Assembly (NCBI GenBank): GCA_021825955.1
Contig: JAKAEH010000045.1
Coordinates: forward strand, 1 to 6,886
Source: a bacterium
GTDB taxonomy: Bacteria > Patescibacteria > Microgenomatia > Levybacterales > UBA12049
Direction of reading: 5' to 3'
DNA: 6,886 nt
Below are positions 1 to 5,188 of this stretch, one piece after another. The notes beneath the pieces were generated by a model that searched no databases, was not told the origin of the DNA, and saw only the letters and a program-made list of their open reading frames with translations. Numbering within the stretch: the stretch's first letter is position 1; every line of letters starts with the position of its first letter. A program made the position numbers and the translations under genes.

Positions 1-1
1 T

Positions 2-712
2 ATTATTACCGATTCAAATTCTTCAAAAAAAGATATTGTTAAGTATGTAGATGTTCCGGAAAGCCGGGTAAATGTGATTTATCTTGCTGCCGGAGAAGAT
101 TTCAAAAAATTGGAAATTGGAAATTGGAAATTGGAAATTCAGAAACGTTACAATCTTCCGGAGCGTTTCGTATTGTATGTAGGAGATGTTACATGGAACA
201 AGAACCTTCCAAGGCTCTTAGAAGCAGTAAAGCAAATCAATTTGCCACTGGTTATGGTAGGAAAAGCATTAGTATCCGAGGATTACGACAGGACAAATCC
301 CTGGAATGATGATTTGGTAAAAGTACAGCAGGAAGCGGAGGCAAACACTAATGTTATAAGGTTGGGATTCGTATCAAACGAGGATTTAGTAGGAATTTAT
401 AATATGGCCACAGTTTTTATAATGCCTTCTCTTTATGAAGGTTTTGGTCTTCCGGTTTTGGAGGCTATGGCAAGCGGATGTCCGGTTATTACAACAAAAG
501 AAGGTTCTTTGCCGGAAGTGGCGGGAGAAGCAGCCCTTTATGTTGACGCATACAGTACGGAAAGTATTGCCGAAGGTCTTAAAAAAGTTTTTAACGATGA
601 AAATCTACAAAAAGAACTGTCTAAAAAGGGATTAAAAAGAGCAGCTGAATTTTCCTGGCAAAAAGCCGCCAAAAACACACTAAGTGTTTATCGGCAAGTA
701 CTAAGCCAATAG
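2..712 (+). CDS. GT4-family glycosyltransferase, C-terminal part (5' end outside window)
   Basis: This is a retaining GT-B glycosyltransferase (GT4/GT1 superfamily) that would transfer a sugar from a nucleotide donor to a growing surface glycan at the cytoplasmic face. The frame is open to the window edge and the first residues, IITDSNSSKKDIVKY, already match the end of the N-terminal domain, so the GTG at 74 is internal and not the start. 236 residues are visible. The C-terminal Rossmann domain begins at VLYVGDVTWNKN (about residues 57-68). The donor-site EX7E motif is YEGFGLPVLE, with glutamates at about 146 and 154, followed by GCPVITTKEGSLPEVAGEA. The linker between domains contains LEIGNWKLEI, encoded by a heptanucleotide repeat. 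The TAG stop at 710-712 overlaps the first bases of the spacer repeat. The family is clear; donor and acceptor sugars cannot be told. Confidence 0.93.
   Translation: MITDSNSSKKDIVKYVDVPESRVNVIYLAAGEDFKKLEIGNWKLEIQKRYNLPERFVLYVGDVTWNKNLPRLLEAVKQINLPLVMVGKALVSEDYDRTNPWNDDLVKVQQEAEANTNVIRLGFVSNEDLVGIYNMATVFIMPSLYEGFGLPVLEAMASGCPVITTKEGSLPEVAGEAALYVDAYSTESIAEGLKKVFNDENLQKELSKKGLKRAAEFSWQKAAKNTLSVYRQVLSQ
109..139 (+). repeat. Tandem heptanucleotide repeat (attggaa x4 plus att) inside the GT4 gene
   Basis: Four perfect copies of attggaa (109-115, 116-122, 123-129, 130-136) are followed by a partial copy. Three units make 21 nt and seven codons (L-E-I-G-N-W-K in some rotation). Because 7 and 3 are coprime, every frame of this strand reads the same seven codons and none is a stop. 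It lies in the linker between the two Rossmann domains, where extra residues are likely tolerated. Gain or loss of one unit would shift the frame; gain or loss of three would keep it. Confidence 0.95.
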
Positions 713-782
713 TTCATAAAGTTATAAAGTTCATAAAGTACTTTGCGGATAATTAGCATTAGCACTATAAACTTTAAGAACT
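711..782. repeat. AT-rich inverted repeat filling the GT4-flippase spacer
   Basis: The left arm has two exact copies of agttcataaagt (711-722 and 728-739) overlapping one agttataaagt (720-730). The right arm is actataaactttaagaact (764-782), whose reverse complement matches the left arm with small gaps. About 25 nt of unrelated sequence lie between the arms. The core agttataaagt is identical to the two copies at 4777-4787 and 4799-4809 beside the IVP gene, so this is one dispersed family. A further reverse-orientation unit lies at about 799-832, inside the start of the flippase gene. No clear promoter or terminator is seen in this spacer. Confidence 0.75.
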
Positions 783-799
783 AGAATGGTATTCACATT

Positions 800-2122
800 A
801 TGAACATTATAAACTTTAAAAACATTATAACTAAGCTCGTGCGGCACGAGTTAATTAGCGGAAGCTTTTATCTTTTTGTCGGCGGAATGTTGGCCAATTT
901 TGTTGCTTTTATCTATAATTTATTTTTAGCAAGGACATTGGTTCCGGTTGACTACGGAGTATATGGAAGCCTTCTTTCTATAATTACCCTTTTAGGAGTA
1001 CCTGTTTCTTCTTTGGGCCCGGTAATCGTAAAGTTTTCCGCAAACTATTTTGCAAAAAACGAAAATGACAAGGCTGCCAAGCTTTACAGTCAGATGTTTA
1101 AGTTTATATCCCTAATTACAATTTTGATATTTCTGATTTTTGTGATCTTTTCGGGATACATACAAAATTTCCTCCATATACAAAACACTTCTTATATTAT
1201 TTTTTCGGGGGTAATTATTGCATTTTTCTACCTTAACCTTGTTAATGGATCTTATATTCAGAGTATTCTTAAGTTCCATTTCCTTGCTTTTATAAATGTT
1301 TTGGCTTCCGTTGCAAAACTTTTAGTGGGAGGGGCGCTTATTTTAGCGGGCTTTAAAATTTTCGGGGCCTTAGGGGGAGTTTTTGCAATGGCATTGACCA
1401 CATTTCTTTTTAGTTTTTGGCCGTTACATTTTATTTTTAAAAATATAAAAAATAATAAAAGCGCAATCCCGATTAAAGAAATAATTTCTTATGCATTACC
1501 GACTTCTTTTGCAATTTTTTTTCTTGCATCCTTTACCTCCACAGATGTAATTTTGGTAAAACATTTTTTTAACCCGCATCAGGCCGGATTTTATGCGGGG
1601 CTTTCATTGGTAGGTAAAGTAATATTTTACTTTACAAGTCCTATACCTATGGTTATGTTTCCTCTTTTGGTAAAAAGACATACTTTGGGGAAAAATTTTA
1701 ACGGATTATTTTATTTGGCACTTTTGCTTGTCGTACTGCCCTCGTTTGCAATAACCGTTTTCTATTTCTTATTTCCGTCTTTCGTAATAAGGCTGTTTTT
1801 GGGCGGAAAAGATTATTTGGCAATTATTCCATATTTGGGATTCTTTGGAATATACCTTTCGATATTCAGTCTGGTTAATGTCTGCGTTAATTTTTTCCTC
1901 TCCGTAAATAAAATGAAAATCGTCCCCGTGGTAGTGTTGGCAGCCGTATTGCAAGCGATTCTAATCGGTTTATTCCACAATAGTTTCTACCAAATAATAG
2001 GGTTGTCCATTTTGGTAACCTTATCACTCCTAATTTTTTTGTTGGTTTATTACATTTTTCTGTTTGGCAAATTTAAAAAAATTCCCGAACCCGCCTTTGT
2101 GGAAACGGCACCAATTACCTAG
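800..2122 (+). CDS. MOP-superfamily polysaccharide flippase (Wzx-like)
   Basis: This 440-residue integral membrane protein belongs to the oligosaccharide/polysaccharide flippase branch of the MOP superfamily and would move lipid-linked glycans across the cytoplasmic membrane. Hydrophobic segments run through the whole length, for example about 21-45, 55-80, 100-125, 130-152, 160-183, 185-210, 230-255, 300-330, 342-368, 375-393 and 398-423, consistent with 12 or more helices. The stretch STDVILVKHFFNPHQAGFYAG (248-268, mid-protein, here split over two helices) is typical of this family. ATG 800 is chosen because residues 1-20 give a short basic cytoplasmic N-terminus before helix 1. No Shine-Dalgarno motif precedes it, and the first 11 codons lie in a dispersed AT repeat. 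It follows the GT4 gene by 87 nt and is probably co-transcribed. The substrate is unknown. Confidence 0.9.
   Translation: MNIINFKNIITKLVRHELISGSFYLFVGGMLANFVAFIYNLFLARTLVPVDYGVYGSLLSIITLLGVPVSSLGPVIVKFSANYFAKNENDKAAKLYSQMFKFISLITILIFLIFVIFSGYIQNFLHIQNTSYIIFSGVIIAFFYLNLVNGSYIQSILKFHFLAFINVLASVAKLLVGGALILAGFKIFGALGGVFAMALTTFLFSFWPLHFIFKNIKNNKSAIPIKEIISYALPTSFAIFFLASFTSTDVILVKHFFNPHQAGFYAGLSLVGKVIFYFTSPIPMVMFPLLVKRHTLGKNFNGLFYLALLLVVLPSFAITVFYFLFPSFVIRLFLGGKDYLAIIPYLGFFGIYLSIFSLVNVCVNFFLSVNKMKIVPVVVLAAVLQAILIGLFHNSFYQIIGLSILVTLSLLIFLLVYYIFLFGKFKKIPEPAFVETAPIT
836..850 (+). other. GC-rich perfect hairpin at codons 13-17 of the flippase gene
   Basis: The sequence ctcgtgcggcacgag folds into a 6-bp perfect stem with a cgg loop, 37-51 nt into the coding region (L-V-R-H-E). 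It stands out in otherwise AT-rich DNA. It could slow or position ribosomes near a start that lacks a Shine-Dalgarno motif, but that role is a guess. A similar hairpin sits at nearly the same offset in the GT4 gene at 5189. Confidence 0.45.
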
Positions 2123-2142
2123 ATAGTGGATAGTAGATATTA

Positions 2143-2182
2143 GGCAATATTCGGCAACATCTGGCAATATTCGGCAACATCT
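2143..2182 (+). repeat. Perfect 20-nt tandem duplication between flippase and Fic genes
   Basis: The unit ggcaatattcggcaacatct occurs twice back to back (2143-2162 and 2163-2182). Each unit is itself two similar 10-mers (ggcaatattc, ggcaacatct), so the block is four decamers. It occupies most of the spacer between the flippase stop at 2122 and the Fic start at 2199. No function is evident. A local tandem expansion or a copy of a dispersed repeat would both fit. Confidence 0.9.
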
Positions 2183-2198
2183 GATATAGTAAATAAAT

Positions 2199-3210
2199 AT
2201 GCAAATTCCTCCAAAATACAAGATGACCCGGGACATGATAGATTTAATTGTCCAGGTTGAGGCAAAAAAAACCTTTTGGAAAATTTACCCGTATCTCCTC
2301 TAACAATAAATAATTTACAGCGTCAAAGTCTTTTAAAAAGTTCTCTTTTTTCGGCAAAAATAGAAGGGAACACCCTTGAAGAAAATGATTTAAATCATTT
2401 AAATAATTTAGATTCGAATTTAAAAGAGAGGATAGAAGTAGAAAACATTGTAACAGCATTTAATTATGTTAGAAAAAATTCCGACAAAAGAATTAATAAA
2501 AGTTTTTTATTGGACCTGCATAAAATTGTCATGAAAGGTTTAACTGCAGATTCGGGAAAACTGAGAATAGAACCAAGTGCAATATTCAACCAATCGGGAT
2601 TTCCTGTTTATATGCCTCCGCCTCCTTCGGAAATAGATAATTTATTGACAGGGTTTTTTGATTACATAAATTCAAAAAAAGAAAAAATATTCTTATAAAA
2701 GCTGCGCTTATTCATATAACATTTGAAAAAATACATCCGTTTTTAGACGGTAATGGAAGAGTAGGAAGACTTTTATACGAAGTTATCCTTGCTAAAGGAG
2801 ATTACCATTTTAATTGGCTTTTGTCTTTAGAAGAGTTAATAAATGAAAGGAAAGAAGAATATTATATTTACCTTGATAAAAATGATGCTACTTCTTTTAT
2901 AGAATTTTCCCTGGAAATTTTATTAAAATGTGCGGAAAAAGTATTGGATAAGCTTAGCGACCAGAAAATATTGAAAAGTGAGGAGATACTGCTTCCAAGG
3001 AGAAAAGAAATATTGGATATAATAAGAGACCACGATGCTATTTCTTTGGATTCTATTAAAAGACGTTTTTTAAAAATTCCGGATAGGACAATAAGATACG
3101 ATTTAAAAAAACTGGAAGAAAAAGGTTTTATTATTAAACTGGGAACAACACGGGGGGCTGTTTATAAAGCAAAACAGTGGCAAAGCCAAAAATTTCATTG
3201 TATAATCTAA
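2199..3210 (+). pseudogene. Fic-domain protein with C-terminal winged helix, broken by two frameshifts
   Basis: Read across three frames, this is a normal-length Fic protein of about 337 residues, a family that transfers AMP or similar groups to target proteins. Frame 1 runs from ATG 2199 (MQIPPKYKMTRDMIDLIVQVEAKK). The frame drops by -1 at the A8 tract 2264-2271. Adding one A there gives VEAKKNLLENLPVSP, which is the expected family sequence. The second segment carries the putative inhibitory motif SAKIEGN ([ST]xxxE[GN] type). It shifts by -1 again near the poly-A runs 2674-2687; without a shift it stops at 2696-2698. The third segment (open from 2662) has the intact catalytic motif HPFLDGNGRVGR, then a C-terminal winged HTH (about 2992-3174) ending KLEEKGFIIKLGTTRGAVYK. 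All key residues survive, so decay is recent, the reads have homopolymer errors, or slippage rescues it. Its role beside glycan genes is unclear. Confidence 0.88.
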
Positions 3211-3339
3211 TAAGCTAGAAGTTTTGAAGTTAGACTTTCTTGACTCTTTTGATATTGAGTCTTTGAAACCAAGAATTCTTGAAATCCGGAATTCAAATTC
3301 AAGAAAATCCAATTTCTCACATCAAAAATTCTAAGAATT
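3211..3339. repeat. Spacer with overlapping short palindromes before the RmlC-like gene
   Basis: This 129-nt spacer holds a perfect 12-nt palindrome, caagaattcttg (3270-3281). A near-palindrome, ttgaaatccggaattcaa (3279-3296), follows with one mismatched pair. A cttgaa/ttcaag stem (3278-3283 with 3298-3303) encloses it. A weak gactc/gagtc hairpin lies at 3242-3261 without a following T-run. These could be an operator or a worn intergenic repeat; nothing decides between them. There is no recognisable terminator. Confidence 0.5.
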
Positions 3340-3903
3340 ATGGAGTTAATTACTTTACAAAATAAGGATTCACAAAAACTCATTAAGGACGTTGTGTTCC
3401 ACCCATATGTCGTTCACGAAGATGCTTCGGGAGTTTTGGTAGAAACTTTAAGAAAAGATTGGCATGATATTTACGGAGAAGGAAGGGAATTTTTCCAGCA
3501 GTATTATTCCGAAACCCCTTCTAATTTGGCAAGAGACGAAGACGTCTGGCATTATCATCCAACAATTCAAGACGACAGATTTTCCGTGGTTAAAGGAGAA
3601 ATTGTGGTAGCTATTGCGGATAATAGGGAAGAGTCGGAGACAAAAGGCCTATTGAATCTTTTTTATATTAATTCCAGAAAAGACCCATATATTGTTTTAG
3701 TGCCAAGAAGAACATTGCACGGATTTATGGTAGTTTCTAACGAGTCTGCAATCCTTATAAACTTTCCGACCGGTTTTTATAACCTGTCCGAAGAAGGAAG
3801 AATGCCGTATGTAAAAGAGCAGATAAAAACACCGGACGGAGTACTGTTTTCCTGGGATTTGGTACGTAAGCAGTTAGGACTGCCAATAACAAATGGTAAA
3901 TAA
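3340..3903 (+). CDS. RmlC-like cupin, dTDP-4-dehydrorhamnose 3,5-epimerase family homologue
   Basis: This 187-residue protein resembles the RmlC family, which epimerises 4-keto-6-deoxy nucleotide sugars, here presumably to supply a deoxysugar for the surface glycan. The cupin core includes FFQQYYSETPSN (51-62) and WHYHP (70-74, where RmlC has the catalytic-histidine segment RGLHYQ). It continues with FSVVKGEIVVAIADNR (81-96) and the conserved LHGFMVVSNES (126-136). W172-D173 near the C-terminus may correspond to the catalytic aspartate partner. The segment matching the family's LYKTT-YY, with the catalytic tyrosine, reads LINFPTGFY, so asparagine may stand in for tyrosine. Activity may therefore be partial (one-position epimerisation) or different. 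No rmlA, rmlB or rmlD gene is visible beside it. ATG 3340 has no Shine-Dalgarno motif. Family is confident, exact reaction is not. Confidence 0.75.
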   Translation: MELITLQNKDSQKLIKDVVFHPYVVHEDASGVLVETLRKDWHDIYGEGREFFQQYYSETPSNLARDEDVWHYHPTIQDDRFSVVKGEIVVAIADNREESETKGLLNLFYINSRKDPYIVLVPRRTLHGFMVVSNESAILINFPTGFYNLSEEGRMPYVKEQIKTPDGVLFSWDLVRKQLGLPITNGK

Positions 3904-3904
3904 A

Positions 3905-3980
3905 CAAATGACTAATATGCAAATGAATGATTTAATTATTTAAATATTTATTTGAAATTTGCTTATTTGCATATTTATTT
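3905..3980. repeat. Hairpin-forming dispersed repeat, copy A
   Basis: Just after the RmlC-like stop codon, aatatgcaaat (3914-3924) pairs perfectly with atttgcatatt (3965-3975), enclosing 40 nt of AT-rich sequence with further imperfect pairing. The left half (3905-3943) matches 6315-6353 at 35 of 39 positions and the right half (3947-3970) matches 6365-6388 at 22 of 24. Two copies in the same position relative to genes, each after one stop and before the next start, point to a dispersed palindromic repeat family. It lacks the GC stem and T-run of a classical terminator. The rest of the 121-nt spacer to 4024 shows only AT-rich sequence. Confidence 0.8.
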
Positions 3981-4024
3981 ATTAAAAAGATATTAAAATA
4001 TGACTACTGCCTCTATTAATTAAA

Positions 4025-4789
4025 ATGCTAAAAATTAAAACTCTTTCACTAGTGGTGCCGGCCTATAAACAAGAAAAAACAATAGTTCAAGATGTTAAAA
4101 ACCTCGATAAGGTTTTGTCGTCTCTTCCTCTTAAATACGAAATATTAGTCGTAGTTGACGGTTTTCTCGATAAAACCTACGAACTTCTGCAAAACCTAAA
4201 ACTTAAAACTAAAAACCTAAAGGTTTACGGGTATGAAAAAAATTATGGTAAAGGATATGCAGTAAAATACGGAATGCTTAAGGCACAAGGGGATATAATC
4301 GGTTTTATGGACGCCGGAATGGATTTGGACCCTTCGGAAATATCGGTTGCCTTGGATTTAATGGAATGGAATAAAGCAGATATTATAATAGGAAGCAAAC
4401 TTCATCCCGAATCAAAAGTAAATTACCCTTTTTGGAGGAAAATACTTTCCTGGGGATACAGGACTCTAACCCATATTCTTTTCGGATTTAACGTTAAAGA
4501 TACTCAAGTGGGAATGAAATTTTACCGCAAAAAAGTTGCCCACGACGTGTTTTCAAAAATAGTAATTAAAAGATATGCTTTTGATATAGAAGTATTAACT
4601 GTAGCTTATAAACTAGGATACAAAAAGATTTATGAAGCGCCTGTTAAGCTTAATTTCCAAAGGGCCGCAGGGATTACCACAAACGGTTTTTGGAAAGTAA
4701 TATTTTGGATGCTTTGGGACACGGCAGCAGTTTTTTATCGTCTTAAAATCACAAGATTTTACGATAAAAAACAGCCAGTTATAAAGTAG
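4025..4789 (+). CDS. GT2 glycosyltransferase, polyprenyl-phosphate sugar synthase-like (DPM1/Alg5-like)
   Basis: This 254-residue GT-A enzyme resembles dolichyl-phosphate mannose/glucose synthases, which load a sugar from a nucleotide donor onto polyprenyl phosphate on the cytoplasmic face. Visible family features are SLVVPAYKQEKTI (8-20), EILVVVDGFLDKT (39-51), KNYGKGYAVKYGMLKAQGD (72-90) and FMDAGMDLDP (94-103). GSKLHP (123-128) and DTQVGMKFYRK (159-169) follow. The DxD position reads D96-A-G98, with another aspartate at 100, so the usual second aspartate is replaced. The C-terminal stretch 221-240 is hydrophobic but too short and aromatic for a confident membrane anchor. The start lacks a Shine-Dalgarno motif. 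The last codons and the TAG stop lie inside the left inverted repeat of the next element. Its likely partner is the GT39-type enzyme at 6412, a class that uses polyprenyl-phosphate sugars. Confidence 0.88.
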   Translation: MLKIKTLSLVVPAYKQEKTIVQDVKNLDKVLSSLPLKYEILVVVDGFLDKTYELLQNLKLKTKNLKVYGYEKNYGKGYAVKYGMLKAQGDIIGFMDAGMDLDPSEISVALDLMEWNKADIIIGSKLHPESKVNYPFWRKILSWGYRTLTHILFGFNVKDTQVGMKFYRKKVAHDVFSKIVIKRYAFDIEVLTVAYKLGYKKIYEAPVKLNFQRAAGITTNGFWKVIFWMLWDTAAVFYRLKITRFYDKKQPVIK

Positions 4790-4809
4790 AAAGTTGTAAG
4801 TTATAAAGT
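4777..4809 (+). repeat. Left inverted-repeat arm flanking the IVP gene
   Basis: Two exact copies of agttataaagta (4777-4788 and 4799-4810) are separated by a related unit (gaaagttgta). The arm encodes the last codons and TAG of the GT2 gene and ends at the A of the IVP ATG. It aligns to the reverse complement of 5146-5181 with about 28 matches over 36 columns, including a perfect 10-nt inner block gttataaagt. Confidence 0.85.
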
Positions 4810-5154
4810 ATGATTATAAAGAGTTTTGAAGATATTATTGCTTGGCAGAAAGCAAAAGAACTCAATATATTTATTTACAAAAGTTTTAGAGTTTACAAGG
4901 ATTATGGTTTTAAAGACCAGATACAACGGGCTTCGGTTTCTATAATGAACAATATTGCTGAAGGATTCGAAAGAGGAGGCAACAAGGAATTCAAAAATTT
5001 TCTTTTTATTTCAAAAGGTTCATGTGCAGAGGTAAGGTCAATGTTAATTCTTGTCTTTGAACTTAAATATATAAATGAAAAAGAATTTAGATATGCTTAT
5101 AGCCTCACTGTAGAAATATCTAAACTTTTATCAGGTTTTATTAAAACTTTATAA
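4810..5154 (+). CDS. Four-helix bundle protein, 23S rRNA intervening-sequence protein (IVP/S23) family
   Basis: This 114-residue protein matches the IVP/S23 four-helix bundle family in length and motifs. It starts with the usual FEDIIAWQKAKEL (6-18), continues with YGFKDQIQRASVSIMNNIAEGFERG (32-56, the family hallmark, split here as YGFKDQIQRASV and SIMNNIAEGFERG) and then EFKNFLFISKGSCAEVRSML (60-79). Four helices are expected at about 6-27, 32-53, 58-86 and 89-112. The family includes ORFs inside 23S rRNA insertions and is related to Avd, the accessory protein of diversity-generating retroelements, a basic nucleic-acid-interacting pentamer. The molecular role of stand-alone members is not established. 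The gene lies 20 nt after the GT2 stop and 34 nt before the GT4 start, between inverted repeats, which suggests an insertion into the glycan operon. ATG 4810 is supported by the canonical N-terminus. Confidence 0.92.
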   Translation: MIIKSFEDIIAWQKAKELNIFIYKSFRVYKDYGFKDQIQRASVSIMNNIAEGFERGGNKEFKNFLFISKGSCAEVRSMLILVFELKYINEKEFRYAYSLTVEISKLLSGFIKTL

Positions 5155-5181
5155 CGTTATAACTCAATAACTTTATAAACT
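5146..5181 (-). repeat. Right inverted-repeat arm flanking the IVP gene
   Basis: The arm holds actttataac (5146-5155), gttataact (5156-5164) and actttataaact (5170-5181), the complement of the left-arm units in reverse order. The IVP stop codon TAA (5152-5154) lies within the first unit. The outer unit actttataaact is identical to 6431-6442 at the start of the GT39-type gene, so it also belongs to the dispersed family. Confidence 0.85.
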
Positions 5182-5188
5182 AATTAAT

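Larger units (their letters stand above)
4777..5181 (+). mobile_element. Putative IVP-carrying element bounded by inverted repeats
   Basis: The two arms (4777-4809 and 5146-5181) bracket the IVP gene almost exactly: its ATG abuts the left arm and its TAA lies in the right arm. A transcript could fold into a stem of about 33 bp with the gene in the loop, which resembles the 23S rRNA intervening sequences where this protein family was first found. No target-site duplication is visible and no transposase is encoded. Mobility is an inference; the arms could instead be ordinary dispersed spacer repeats. Confidence 0.3.

Noticed and set aside
74..76. GTG as the start of the first glycosyltransferase
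   Set aside because: The frame is open to the window edge and upstream residues match the family, so the true start is outside the window.
124..635. Small + strand frames at 124-309 and 435-635
   Set aside because: They overlap the GT4 gene in other frames and show no family-like sequence.
2143..2182. CRISPR array
   Set aside because: The repeats are contiguous with no spacers, and no cas gene is present.
2383..2400. Perfect 18-nt palindrome aaatgatttaaatcattt inside the Fic gene
   Set aside because: It encodes ordinary family residues (ENDLNHL) and is made of low-complexity AT sequence, so it is likely coincidental.
3201..3206. TATAAT as a -10 box for the RmlC-like gene
   Set aside because: No convincing -35 element lies 16-18 nt upstream, and TATAAT is common by chance at this AT content.
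1769..3312. Minus-strand frames at 1769-1954, 2030-2236, 2244-2459 and 3103-3312
   Set aside because: They lie opposite the flippase and Fic reading frames, have composition expected of antisense shadows and no recognisable domain.
4000..4023. Eight-codon leader ORF (MTTASIN, stop) ending 1 nt before the GT2 start
   Set aside because: It could couple translation, but so short an ORF in AT-rich DNA is expected by chance and has no ribosome-binding site.
4777..5188. Target-site duplication around the IVP element
   Set aside because: The bases just outside the two arms (cagcc and aattaat) do not match, so none can be claimed.
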